Of a stretch of 64,000 nucleotides of DNA, positions 30,921 to 40,716 are shown piece by piece. This DNA comes from Burkholderia sp. HI2500 (GTDB lineage: Bacteria > Pseudomonadota > Gammaproteobacteria > Burkholderiales > Burkholderiaceae), in NCBI RefSeq assembly GCF_002223055.1, contig NZ_NKFL01000004.1:186001-250000 (forward strand), given 5' to 3'. The position numbers were made by a program, and so were the translations under genes. Every line of letters begins with the position of its first letter. The first letter of the stretch is position 1. Under the pieces are notes generated by a model. It was not told the DNA's origin. It worked only from the letters and a program-made list of their open reading frames with translations, and made no database searches.

Positions 30921-32387
30921 TTATGCCGTACCGCCGACCGTCATCCTGTCGATCCGCAGGGTCGGCTGGCCGACGCCGACCGGCACGCTCTGGCCTTCCT
31001 TGCCGCACACGCCCACACCCGAGTCGAGCGACATGTCGTTGCCGATCATGCTCACGTCCTTCAGCGATTCCGGGCCGCTGCCGATCAGCGTCGCACCCTT
31101 CACCGGGTAGGTGATCTTGCCGTTCTCGATCATGTACGCCTCGGACGCCGAGAACACGAACTTGCCGTTCGTGATGTCGACCTGGCCGCCGCCGAAGTTC
31201 ACCGCGTACAGGCCGTTCTTCACCGATGCGATGATTTCCTGCGGATCCTTGTCGCCGTTCAGCATGTACGTGTTGGTCATGCGCGGCATCGGCAGCGCCG
31301 CGTACGACTCGCGGCGCGCGTTGCCGGTAACCGGCATCTTCATCAGGCGCGCGTTCAGCGTGTCCTGGATGTAGCCCTTCAGGATGCCGTCCTCGATCAG
31401 CGTCGTGCACTGCGTCGGGTTGCCTTCGTCGTCGATGTTCAGCGAGCCGCGGCGGTTCGGCAGCGTGCCGTCGTCGACGACGGTCACGCCCTTCGCGGCG
31501 ACGCGCTCGCCGATCCGGCCCGCGAATGCCGACGAGCCCTTGCGGTTGAAGTCGCCCTCGAGGCCGTGGCCGATCGCCTCGTGCAGCAGCACGCCCGGCC
31601 AGCCCGGCCCGAGCACGACCGTCATCGCGCCGGCCGGTGCAGGACGGGCGTCGAGGTTCACGAGCGCCGCATGCACGGCGTCGTCGACGTAGCGCGACAG
31701 CACGTCGTCGGTGAAGTAGCCGTAGTCGAAGCGGCCGCCGCCGCCGCCGGAGCCGATCTCGCGGCGGCCGTTCTGCTCGGCGATCACCGTGACCGACACG
31801 CGCACGAGCGGGCGGATGTCGGCCGCGAGCGCGCCGTCGCTGCGGGCGACCAGCACGACGTCGTATTCGCCGGCGAGGCCCGCCATCACCTGCGTGATGC
31901 GCGGGTCGCGGCCGCGTGCCATCTGCTCGATGCGCTCGAGCAGCTTGACCTTGGCCGTCGCGTCGAGCGACGCGAGCGGATCGGACGGCAGGTACAGGTC
32001 GCGACCCGAGATGCCCTTCAGCGACGATGCCGCCTTGATCTTCTGGCGGCCGCCGCCGGCCGCCGCGATTGCCTTGGTGGCCGCCGCGGCTTGCGCGATC
32101 GCTTCCGGCGACAGGTCGTCGGAATACGCGAACGCGGTGCGATCGCCCGCGACCGCGCGCACGCCGACGCCCTGGTCGATGCTGAAGCTGCCCGATTTGA
32201 CGATGCCTTCCTCGAGGCTCCACGCTTCGCTGCGGGTGGCCTGGAAGTACAGGTCCGCGTAGTCGACGCGATGCGTGAAGATGTCGGCGATCGTGCGCGT
32301 GAGCAGGCTTTCGTCGAGGCCGTACGGCGTGAGCAGGATGTCCTTCGCCAGCGCGAGGTTGCGGATGCCGGGTTCGATGATGTTCAT
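30921..32387 (-). CDS. tldD: TldD metalloprotease subunit
   Basis: A 488-aa TldD, the Zn-protease partner of TldE (PmbA), acting on small unfolded peptides such as microcin precursors or CcdA. The metal motif HEAIGHGLEGD (HExxxH) is in the middle of the chain. FAFSDDLSPEAI-like N-terminal and SGVGVCGKEGQSVPVGVGQP C-terminal signatures match the family. ATG at 32387 (MNIIEPG) chosen over an upstream start. Order yhdP-nitrilase-tldD resembles the yhdP-tldD linkage of enterobacteria. Confidence 0.95.
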   Translation of the reverse strand: MNIIEPGIRNLALAKDILLTPYGLDESLLTRTIADIFTHRVDYADLYFQATRSEAWSLEEGIVKSGSFSIDQGVGVRAVAGDRTAFAYSDDLSPEAIAQAAAATKAIAAAGGGRQKIKAASSLKGISGRDLYLPSDPLASLDATAKVKLLERIEQMARGRDPRITQVMAGLAGEYDVVLVARSDGALAADIRPLVRVSVTVIAEQNGRREIGSGGGGGRFDYGYFTDDVLSRYVDDAVHAALVNLDARPAPAGAMTVVLGPGWPGVLLHEAIGHGLEGDFNRKGSSAFAGRIGERVAAKGVTVVDDGTLPNRRGSLNIDDEGNPTQCTTLIEDGILKGYIQDTLNARLMKMPVTGNARRESYAALPMPRMTNTYMLNGDKDPQEIIASVKNGLYAVNFGGGQVDITNGKFVFSASEAYMIENGKITYPVKGATLIGSGPESLKDVSMIGNDMSLDSGVGVCGKEGQSVPVGVGQPTLRIDRMTVGGTA

Positions 32388-32472
32388 GCGGATATCGGGG
32401 TTTCTCAAAAAGTTGTCGGGTGCTTCTGGGCAGATGGGTTGGCCGCGCGGCGTTTCAAGCGGCGCGGCGGAT

Positions 32473-33300
32473 TCAGGTCAGCACGCGGTGCCGCCACGCG
32501 GGCAGGCTCTGGCGCACGTCGGCGATGCGTTGCGGATCGATCGCGCCGAGCACGACGCTGGCGCCCACGTCGCGGACCGCTACGATCTCGCCCCACGGGT
32601 CGATCAGCATGCTGTGGCCCCAGGTGCGCCGGCCGTTCTCGTGCTTGCCGCCTTGCGCGGCCGCGAGCACGTAGCACTGGTTCTCGACGGCCCGTGCGCG
32701 CAGCAGCGTTTCCCAGTGCGCGCGGCCCGTCGTATACGTAAACGCCGACGGGACGACGATCAGCGTGCAGTCGCCCATCCTGCGATACAGCTCCGGAAAG
32801 CGGAGATCGTAACAGACCGACAGGCCGACCCGCCCGAACGGCGCGTCGAACGCGACGACCGTATCGCCCGCGCGGATCGTGCGCGCCTCGTCGAACGACT
32901 CGTCGCCTTTCTCGAAGTTGAACAGGTGGATCTTGTCGTAGCGCGCGGCTTCGTTGCCGGACGGATCGAACACGAGCGTCGTGTTGAGCACGCGATCGGG
33001 TTCCGGCGCCTTCAGCGGCAGCGTGCCGCCGATCACCCAGACGCCGTGGCGACGCGCGGCGTCCGCGAGGAAGCGCTGGATCGGGCCGTCCTGGTAGGGT
33101 TCGGCGAGCGCGAGCTTGTCGGTGTCGCGGTGGCCCATGAAGCAGAAATACTCGGGCAGCAGCACGAGCTGCGCGCCTTCGCCGGCGGCTTCCGCGATGA
33201 GGCGGCGGGCTTCGGCGAGATTGCGCGCGACGTCCGGCGTGCTCACCATCTGCAGCGCGGCGACCTGGAAGGGCGTGGCGGAACGGGTGTGGTCGGTCAT
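32473..33300 (-). CDS. Nitrilase-superfamily amidase (Nit1/Nit2-like)
   Basis: A 275-aa carbon-nitrogen hydrolase. The Glu-Lys-Cys triad is visible: Glu in LVLLPEYFCFMGH, Lys in RYDKIHLFNF and Cys in GLSVCYDLRFPELYRRM. The closest named group is deaminated-glutathione amidase/omega-amidase; the exact substrate is uncertain. It lies between yhdP and tldD in a three-gene run on the same strand. Confidence 0.93.
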   Translation of the reverse strand: MTDHTRSATPFQVAALQMVSTPDVARNLAEARRLIAEAAGEGAQLVLLPEYFCFMGHRDTDKLALAEPYQDGPIQRFLADAARRHGVWVIGGTLPLKAPEPDRVLNTTLVFDPSGNEAARYDKIHLFNFEKGDESFDEARTIRAGDTVVAFDAPFGRVGLSVCYDLRFPELYRRMGDCTLIVVPSAFTYTTGRAHWETLLRARAVENQCYVLAAAQGGKHENGRRTWGHSMLIDPWGEIVAVRDVGASVVLGAIDPQRIADVRQSLPAWRHRVLT

Positions 33301-33363
33301 CGCAGGATCGGTTGCGTCATAAATGGGGTGCGGCCCGGCACCGTGCGCGATTCGACGCGCGGC

Positions 33364-36300
33364 TCAATGATTCGCCGCATCGGCCGGACCGTGATTCATC
33401 TTACCCTGATCGCCCCGCACCCGCTCGATGTGCGGGTGCGCCCACGAGCCGGTGATCGCGTAGTCGAGCGCGAACGCGCGCGACAGCGTTTCCGACAGCG
33501 CGTAGTTCGCGGCCAGCACGCCGACGCCGAGCAGCGGGTTGATGATGGCCGCGCCGATCGCGGCGGCGCCCGCGCTGATCTTCGGTGCGACGTGCGCGTG
33601 CAGGTCCTGCGTCTCGGCGCCGAGATCGACCGCGCCGCGCACGGAGACGTTCGCGGGCCCCGTCATCATCGAGAAGTCGTCGGTGCGGGCGATCCCGTTC
33701 GAGATCTGGCCGGTGCCGGTGATCTTGTCGAACGGCAGCCCCTTGCCGATCACGTCGCGGAAATTCAGCGTCAGGAAGCGCGCGAGGCTCTGCAGGCTCA
33801 GCACGCCGAGCAGCTTCGCGGCGCCCGGGTCGACCTTCAGGATCTGGCCGTGTTCGAGATCGATCGCGATCTGGCCGCCGAGCGACGGGAAGTCGAGCGC
33901 GGTCGGGCCGCCGCGCCAGCCGACCTTGCCGGTCACCGAGCCATGGCCGTCCGCGAGCGTGCGCGGCAGGCCGACGCGGTCGAGCAGCGCGCCCGCGTTG
34001 CCGATGTCGAGCTTGAAGTCGAACACGGTGCGGCGCGGTGCGTCGCTCTCGTCGGCGCCGCGGGCGAGCGCGCGACGCGACGTGCGCCAGTTGCCGGTCG
34101 CCGTCAGCTTCGCGTCCGGGTTCGACAGCTCCAGCTTGTCGAGCTGCCAGACCGGTGTGCCGGCTTCGTCGATGTTGCGCGCGTTGACGACGAGGCGGCC
34201 GATGTCGTGGTTGCGCGCGACGACCTGGTCGACGATCAGGTCGATGGACGGCATCGGGCGGTCGGTCGGCGTCGGCAGGTTCATCGCGCGGCCGACGAGA
34301 TCGTGCTGTGCGCTGTCCGGGATCACGAGCTTCGCGAGCCGCGCATTCAACACGCCCGCGCCGTTGTGGCCGCCGCCCGGCGCCCACGACAGGTAGCCCG
34401 ACACCTGGTTCGACGCGATGTTCGCCTGCCACAGCTCGTCGACGTGAGACGCGCCGATGATCACGTTTTCCCAGTTGCGCTTGAGCAGCTTCAGCGTGCC
34501 GAAGTGGAGCGCGAAACGCTTCGGCGCGAAGCTTGCGAAATCGACGCGCGGCGCGGCCTGCGGCTCCGGCGCGCGCGGCGTGTCGGACTTCAGCGTATGG
34601 GCCAGCGCAAGCCACGCGTCGGCGTCCAGTTCGTTGACGTCGACGGCCGCGCTCACGCCGTCCTGCGGCATGTCGGGCATCCGGTGAATGCCCATCGCGC
34701 CGCGCACCGCGCGCAGCGGCTGGCCGCGCGTCGCGTCGAGCAGGTAGGTCGCGGATACGGGGCCGAGCGTCAGGTCGGCGTGCTCGAGACGCTTGCCGTC
34801 CGCCTGCGGCGCCGGCTGCAGCGTGAAGCTGAACGGCATCGGCGTGCCGGCCGCCTTCGCGAACGGCGCGGGGAAATTCAGCGCGACGCCGGTCAGGTCG
34901 GAACGCGCGCTGATGTCGGGCAGGCGGCCCGGCGCGCCGCGCACGGCGACCTTGTACGGCGCGTCGCCGACCACGTGCTCGAGCAGCGCGGCGGCCGGGC
35001 CGTGCAGGTTCAGGCCGCGCGCGGCGTCGAGTGCGAGCCGGCCGTCGACGTCCACCGTGTACGGCCCGTGCGACTGGAAGTTGCCGTTCGCGCGCACCGG
35101 GCCGCCGAGGAAGCGTCCCGACAGTTCGTGCAGCGACGCGCCGGCCTCGGTGAACCGGACACTGCCGCGCAGTGCGGACAGCGGCGGCACGCCGCTGGTC
35201 GTCAGCGTGTTGCCGCCGAATGCGAGCGCGCCTTCGACGTGCGTGTGCGGATGCGCGACGTGCTGCGGAATCGTGATCTTGAGCCCGAGCGACGCGGGGC
35301 CCTGCGCATCGATCCGCTGGCCGATATGTCCGCTCATCGTGCCGAGTGAGCTGTTGTCCGCGTAGTCGATCAGGTCGGCGAGCGGGCCCTGCGCATGGCC
35401 GTCGATGATGAGCGGCGAGTGGGTCGGATTGCCGAGATCGTCGATGCGGCCGGCGACCTTCGTCAGCGCGACGCGCTTGTAGTGTGCGCGGTGGATGTCG
35501 AAGCGCAGCTTGTTCTGCGCGAGTTCGAATACGCCGTCGATCCCGTCGAGCGCCGGCCAGACGCTCGGCGTGCCGTTCGCGAGCTTGCGCGGCGGGTACG
35601 GCGTCGGTTCGAAGCGGCCGCCGGTGAACGGCGCGACGATGTGGAACACGCCGGCGTCCGGCTCGTGTTCGAACGGGAATTTCTCGAGCGGCCCACGGGC
35701 GACGATCGACGCGCCCTTGGTCACCTGGCCGTCCTGCAGCGCGTGGCCGAGATAGTCGCGCAGGTGTTCGGACATCCCGGTCGGCAGGTAGCGCGGGATG
35801 CGCGCCACCGACGCCCGGGCGAAATCGGCGCGCAGGTCGAGCGTGCCGCGGCCGTGGCCGGGGTTCGCGTACGAGCCCGACACCGCGATTTCGGCATCGG
35901 GGTTCGAGACGAGCAGGTCGGGCAGCGATACGTCGACGCGCGCGTGCTTCTCGCCGGGCGCGGGCGTGATCGTCCATTTCGCATTGCCGCGCAGCCGGTC
36001 GAACGTCAGGCGCGGCTCGTCGAATTCGCCGGGCACCGTGACGGCCGCGTTGACCGTGTCGAAATGCGCGGAGCCGCCCGTCTCGTTCGCGTCGACGCGG
36101 CCCCACAGGTTCTCGACACCCGGCCAGCCGGCGCGCGGGTGGCCGCGCGGCGAGAGCCCGGGCGGCGGCTCCTGCGCGGCGAAGCTGATGCCCTGGAGAT
36201 CGCCGAGGAAGCGGTAGCGCACGATCGGCGCGGCGCCCGTGCGCCGCTCCTCGTCGGCGAGGTCGGCATGCGCGGGTTTCGCGCGCTCGACCTCGATGTG

Positions 36301-37563
36301 ATAGTTCGACACCATCCCGCGCGGGTCAAGCTTGATCAGCTCGTTGCGCAGGCGTGCCGGCAGCGGCAGCCCGCGGATGAATTCGCTGAGGATGCCGAGA
36401 TCGACGCGGTCGCCGACGACGCTCAACAACTGCCCCTGGTTCGCGGTCGGCACGCGGTAGCGGGCCGTCAGCGTCGACAGCGCGAGCGAGCGGGCGAGCG
36501 GCGTGCCGTCCGGCAGCGGCGGCTGGCCGAGCTCCGCGTTGAAGCGCGTCAGGTGCAGCGTGTAGTCGTGGCCGGCGTCGAGCTGCATGTCCCAGCCGAA
36601 GCCGACCGTCGGCACGTCGAGCCGCGGCTGCGTCGGGCGCACGCGCAGCGCGACGTCCGCGCCTTGCAGGTCGCCGCCCGCCGAATGCAGGTGGCCGTCG
36701 CCGAAGGTGGCCCAGATCGCGTTGTCGATCCGGCCCGCGTGGATCGTGAGCGGCATGTCGAGGTAGCGCGCCAGCGTCTGCAGGTCGACCGGGCCCGTCG
36801 ACAGGTACGCGTCGCCCGTCCAGTTCGCTGGCTTGCCGACCGGCGCGAGCGGCTTGTGCCTGAAGCGCGCACGGAAGTCGAGCGGGCCGAGCAGCAGCGT
36901 GCCGTTCGCGGGCGCCTGCAGCGCGGCCTTGTGCACGCGGCCGGCATTGAGCACCGCGAGCCGGATGCCCGACAGCACGAGCTCCGGCGCGTCATGCTGC
37001 GCGTCGCGCCAGCGCAGCGTGCCACCGCGCAGCACGATCGCCTCCTGTTTCAGCAGCCACGTGCCGAACGTGTCGTTGCCGCCGTGGGTGGTCGCCACGC
37101 CGACGCCCGCGATGCTCAGCGAGCCGTCGGCCGCCCGCGCGACGACCAGGTCGGGCTGGTCGACGATCAGGCTCGACAGCGCGGGCGACAGCCTCAGCAG
37201 CGACATCCACGACAGCGCGGCCGTCGCATGCGGCACCGACAGCGCGACCTTGCCGTCATGGCCGCGGATCGTCAGGTTCGTGAGTTCGACGCCCGGCTGC
37301 ATGCCGGACCAGTTCGGGGAAAGCTTGCCGATTGAAAGCTGCGCGTGGAGCTTGTCGGACACCGCGCGTTCGATGCGCGGACGGAATTCGTCGATGCGGG
37401 GCAGCAGGACGTAGCGCAGCCCGAGGAAGGTGCCGGACGCGATGAAGTAGGTGCCGATCCCGACTGCCAGCGTCACCCTGAACACGCGACGCAAGACCGG
37501 ATGATCGTGCTTCGGAGGTCCCGCTTCGGGCGCAGCTACGGCGGATTCCTGACGGTCGGACAT
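33364..37563 (-). CDS. yhdP: AsmA-like envelope protein YhdP
   Basis: A 1399-aa protein with one N-terminal membrane span (VFRVTLAVGIGTYFIASGTFLGLRYVLLP) and a very long periplasmic part rich in beta strands. It ends in the conserved AsmA-like C-terminal domain (VDPGAAKLLGVLSLQSLARFLTLNFRDVIGKGLPFDKITGTGQI). YhdP, TamB and YdbH are the AsmA-family proteins implicated in phospholipid transport to the outer membrane. Length is in the YhdP range (E. coli 1266). Start overlaps nothing; divergent from glnE with a 226-nt gap. Confidence 0.94.
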   Translation of the reverse strand: MSDRQESAVAAPEAGPPKHDHPVLRRVFRVTLAVGIGTYFIASGTFLGLRYVLLPRIDEFRPRIERAVSDKLHAQLSIGKLSPNWSGMQPGVELTNLTIRGHDGKVALSVPHATAALSWMSLLRLSPALSSLIVDQPDLVVARAADGSLSIAGVGVATTHGGNDTFGTWLLKQEAIVLRGGTLRWRDAQHDAPELVLSGIRLAVLNAGRVHKAALQAPANGTLLLGPLDFRARFRHKPLAPVGKPANWTGDAYLSTGPVDLQTLARYLDMPLTIHAGRIDNAIWATFGDGHLHSAGGDLQGADVALRVRPTQPRLDVPTVGFGWDMQLDAGHDYTLHLTRFNAELGQPPLPDGTPLARSLALSTLTARYRVPTANQGQLLSVVGDRVDLGILSEFIRGLPLPARLRNELIKLDPRGMVSNYHIEVERAKPAHADLADEERRTGAAPIVRYRFLGDLQGISFAAQEPPPGLSPRGHPRAGWPGVENLWGRVDANETGGSAHFDTVNAAVTVPGEFDEPRLTFDRLRGNAKWTITPAPGEKHARVDVSLPDLLVSNPDAEIAVSGSYANPGHGRGTLDLRADFARASVARIPRYLPTGMSEHLRDYLGHALQDGQVTKGASIVARGPLEKFPFEHEPDAGVFHIVAPFTGGRFEPTPYPPRKLANGTPSVWPALDGIDGVFELAQNKLRFDIHRAHYKRVALTKVAGRIDDLGNPTHSPLIIDGHAQGPLADLIDYADNSSLGTMSGHIGQRIDAQGPASLGLKITIPQHVAHPHTHVEGALAFGGNTLTTSGVPPLSALRGSVRFTEAGASLHELSGRFLGGPVRANGNFQSHGPYTVDVDGRLALDAARGLNLHGPAAALLEHVVGDAPYKVAVRGAPGRLPDISARSDLTGVALNFPAPFAKAAGTPMPFSFTLQPAPQADGKRLEHADLTLGPVSATYLLDATRGQPLRAVRGAMGIHRMPDMPQDGVSAAVDVNELDADAWLALAHTLKSDTPRAPEPQAAPRVDFASFAPKRFALHFGTLKLLKRNWENVIIGASHVDELWQANIASNQVSGYLSWAPGGGHNGAGVLNARLAKLVIPDSAQHDLVGRAMNLPTPTDRPMPSIDLIVDQVVARNHDIGRLVVNARNIDEAGTPVWQLDKLELSNPDAKLTATGNWRTSRRALARGADESDAPRRTVFDFKLDIGNAGALLDRVGLPRTLADGHGSVTGKVGWRGGPTALDFPSLGGQIAIDLEHGQILKVDPGAAKLLGVLSLQSLARFLTLNFRDVIGKGLPFDKITGTGQISNGIARTDDFSMMTGPANVSVRGAVDLGAETQDLHAHVAPKISAGAAAIGAAIINPLLGVGVLAANYALSETLSRAFALDYAITGSWAHPHIERVRGDQGKMNHGPADAANH

Positions 37564-37789
37564 GCGGCGGACGGGCGGCGATATGGTAGTTTTGCAGACT
37601 GACGTTGAAATGTATCACACGGGTTCGTGCCGGCGGCCGATGCGGCAGCGCGGCACGGGCTTTCCGGCGCGCGGTTTCGCGACGGGCGTACCCGCCCCGC
37701 GATGCCGCGCCGAGTCCATGGAGCCGGTCGGGAGTGGGGCGCGCATGCGTTCCCGTGCCGGCCGGCCGTTCCGCCAGGCCCGCTTCTCG

Positions 37790-40579
37790 ATGACCGACGC
37801 TTCCGCCCTGATCAGCACGTCCTATTCCCGTTACCTGGCCCGCGCGGCCGCCGCGCGACCCGCGCTCGTCGACCAGGTCGCCGCGTGGGCGGCCGCGCCG
37901 CTCGGTCGCGCGCAGCTCGACGCGCGCCTCACCGAACTGCTGGCAACGCCGGCCGGCGCCGCCGCGCCGACCGAGGAGCACCTGAAGCGCGCGCTGCGGC
38001 AACTGCGCGCCGAGGCATTCGGCGCGGTGGCGGAGCGCGACCTGCGCGGGCTGGCGGACGTCGCCGAGGTGACGGGCGCGATGACCGATCTCGCGGAAGT
38101 GGCCGTGCAGCGCTCGCTCGCGCTGCTGTCGGCCGAGCTCGAGGCGCTGTACGGCGAGCCGCGCGGCGCCGACGGCCAGCGCGTCGTGCTCGGCGTGGTC
38201 GGGATGGGCAAGCTCGGCGGCCGCGAGCTGAACGTGTCGTCGGACATCGACCTGATCTTCGTCTACGAGGACGACGGCGAGACGACCGGCGGCGCGCGTT
38301 CGCCGCTGTCCACGCAGGAATACTTCACGCGGCTCGGCCGGCGGCTGATCGGCGTGTTGTCGGAAGTCACGGCCGACGGCTACGTGTTTCGCGTCGACAT
38401 GCGGCTGCGTCCGAACGGCGATTCGGGGCCGCTCGTCTGCAGCCTCGGCATGCTCGAGGAGTATTTCTACGTACAGGGGCGCGAGTGGGAGCGCTATGCG
38501 TGGATCAAGGGGCGGCTCGTGTCGGAAGGCGACAGCGACGCGGCGCAACGGCTGGCGTCGCAACTCGAGTCGCTCGTCAAGCCGTTCGTGTACCGCCGCT
38601 ACCTCGACTTCGGCGTGATCGGCGCGATCCGCTCGCTGCACCAGCAGATCCGGCAGGAAGCCGCGCGCCGCGCGTCGATGCGGCCCGACAAGGCCGACGA
38701 CATCAAGCTCGGGCGCGGCGGGATCCGCGAGATCGAATTCAGTGCCCAGGTGTTCCAGCTGATCCGCGGCGGCCAGGATGCGGAATTCCGCGTGCGGCCG
38801 ACGCTTGCGGTGCTGCGCCATGCGCAGGCGCGCGGGCTGATCGGCGAGGATGTGCGTGCGCGCCTGACCGAGGCCTACAACTTCCTGCGCACGCTCGAGC
38901 ACCGTCTGCAGTACCGCAACGACGCGCAGACGCACGCGATGCCGGTCGAGCCGGACGAGCGCGCGGCGCTGGCCGCGTCGCTGGGCTTCGCCGACTATGC
39001 GGCGCTGATGACGGTGCTGGACGGCCACCGCACGTTCGTCGAAGCGCAGTTCGACCAGATTTTTGCCGACAAGGCGAGCGGCGCGCCCTGCGGGGCCGGC
39101 GACGACACGGCCGCCGCGTGGATCTGGAGCGGCGCGCTGGCCGACGACGGCGAGGACGACGCGCTGGTCGCGCGTCTCGACGGCCTCGGTTTTACGGATC
39201 CGGCCACCGTGCTCGCCCGGCTGCGCGCGATCTGGCAGTCGTCGCGCTACACGGGCCTACCGGAAAAGAGCCGGCAGCGCTTCGACAGCGTCGCGCAGCG
39301 GGCGCTCGACGCCGCGCCGAACATCGACGCCGCGCGCCGCGACGACACGATCGTGCGCCTGTTCGACCTGCTCGAGACGGTCAGCCGGCGCGGTGTCTAT
39401 CTCGCGCTGCTGACCGAATATCCGGCCGCGCTCGACCGCGTGCTGTCGGTGCTCGGTGCGACGCGCTGGGGCGGCGGCTACCTGATCCGCCATCCGCAAC
39501 TGCTCGACGAACTGCTCGACGACGAGGCGATCGCGAGCCCGTTCGACTGGCCCGCGTTCAAGGACGCGCTGCGCGCGCGCCTCGCCGCGGCCGACGGCCC
39601 CGAGCAACAGATGGACCTGCTGCGGCACGCGCAGCACGCGGAGGTGTTCCGGATCCTGCTGATCGACCTGGCCGGGCAACTGTCGGTCGAGCACGTGAGC
39701 GACCGGCTGTCCGAGCTGGCCGACGCGGTGCTCGACGTGACGATCGAAGTCGTCTGGTCGCAGCTCGCGAAGCGCCATCGCGACGTGCCGAAGTTCGCGG
39801 TGATCGCGTACGGCAAGCTGGGCGGCAAGGAGCTCGGCTACGCATCGGATCTCGACCTGATCTTCCTGTACGACGACGCCGACGAGCGTTCGGCGGACGT
39901 CTACACGACCTTCACGCGGCGCCTGATCACGTGGCTCACCACGGCGACCGGGGCGGGCGCGCTGTTCGACATCGACCTGCGGCTGCGGCCGAACGGCGAG
40001 GCCGGGCTGCTCGTCACCGATCTCGACGCGTTCCGCCGCTACCAGCTGCGCGAGGGCGACGCCGCGAATACCGCGTGGGTCTGGGAGCATCAGGCGCTGA
40101 CGCGAGCCCGCTACAGCGCGGGCGACGCGCAGATCGGCGCGGACTTCGAGGCGATTCGCCAGCAGGTGCTGACGACGCCGCGCGACGGCGGCGTGCTCGC
40201 GAAGGAAATCGTCGACATGCGCGGCAAGGTGTTCGCCGGCCACCCGAACCAGACCGAGCTGTTCGACCTGAAGCACGATCGCGGCGGGATGGTCGACATC
40301 GAGTTCATCGTCCAGTACTGGGTGCTGCTGCACGCGTCGAGCGATGCCGAGCTGATCCGCAACACGGGCAACATCGCGCTGCTGCGCGAGGTCGCGCGCT
40401 TCGGGCTGATGGGCGAGGACGAGGCCGAGCGCGTCGGCGCGGCGTACCGCAAATACCGGAAGCTGCAGCACAAGCTGCGGCTCGACGGGATGGAGAAGGC
40501 GCGGGTCGATCCGGCCGTGGTGGCCGACGAGCGGGCGGCCGTGACGGCGCTGTGGGAGCGCGTGTTCGGCGGAATCTGA
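37790..40579 (+). CDS. glnE: Bifunctional glutamine synthetase adenylyltransferase/deadenylase
   Basis: A 929-aa GlnE controlling glutamine synthetase by AMP addition and removal. Two nucleotidyltransferase domains are visible: deadenylylase GMGKLGGRELNVSSDIDLIFVYEDDGE, and adenylyltransferase AYGKLGGKELGYASDLDLIFLYDDADE. Each is followed by a helical domain (GRGGIREIEFSAQVFQLIRGG; DRGGMVDIEFIVQYWVLLH). ATG at 37790 (MTDASALISTSYSRYLARA) chosen; upstream frame is low-complexity. E. coli GlnE is 946 aa. Confidence 0.96.
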   Translation: MTDASALISTSYSRYLARAAAARPALVDQVAAWAAAPLGRAQLDARLTELLATPAGAAAPTEEHLKRALRQLRAEAFGAVAERDLRGLADVAEVTGAMTDLAEVAVQRSLALLSAELEALYGEPRGADGQRVVLGVVGMGKLGGRELNVSSDIDLIFVYEDDGETTGGARSPLSTQEYFTRLGRRLIGVLSEVTADGYVFRVDMRLRPNGDSGPLVCSLGMLEEYFYVQGREWERYAWIKGRLVSEGDSDAAQRLASQLESLVKPFVYRRYLDFGVIGAIRSLHQQIRQEAARRASMRPDKADDIKLGRGGIREIEFSAQVFQLIRGGQDAEFRVRPTLAVLRHAQARGLIGEDVRARLTEAYNFLRTLEHRLQYRNDAQTHAMPVEPDERAALAASLGFADYAALMTVLDGHRTFVEAQFDQIFADKASGAPCGAGDDTAAAWIWSGALADDGEDDALVARLDGLGFTDPATVLARLRAIWQSSRYTGLPEKSRQRFDSVAQRALDAAPNIDAARRDDTIVRLFDLLETVSRRGVYLALLTEYPAALDRVLSVLGATRWGGGYLIRHPQLLDELLDDEAIASPFDWPAFKDALRARLAAADGPEQQMDLLRHAQHAEVFRILLIDLAGQLSVEHVSDRLSELADAVLDVTIEVVWSQLAKRHRDVPKFAVIAYGKLGGKELGYASDLDLIFLYDDADERSADVYTTFTRRLITWLTTATGAGALFDIDLRLRPNGEAGLLVTDLDAFRRYQLREGDAANTAWVWEHQALTRARYSAGDAQIGADFEAIRQQVLTTPRDGGVLAKEIVDMRGKVFAGHPNQTELFDLKHDRGGMVDIEFIVQYWVLLHASSDAELIRNTGNIALLREVARFGLMGEDEAERVGAAYRKYRKLQHKLRLDGMEKARVDPAVVADERAAVTALWERVFGGI

Positions 40580-40716
40580 CCGCGGCACGCCGGGCGCGCG
40601 GCAGCGGCCGGCATTGAGATTCGTTTGAGATTGTTTGAGTGGAAGGGCGGGTATCGGAAGAATCCGGCTTTCCGTTCAACCGGTGCCGTGTGCGCCACCA
40701 GCGATCTCAACTCATC

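Noticed and set aside
32275..35349. A 1024-codon open frame on the plus strand opposite tldD, the nitrilase gene and yhdP
   Set aside because: It is Arg/Ala/Val-rich, has no domain or ribosome site, and spans three well-supported minus-strand genes. Long antisense frames are expected in DNA this GC-rich.
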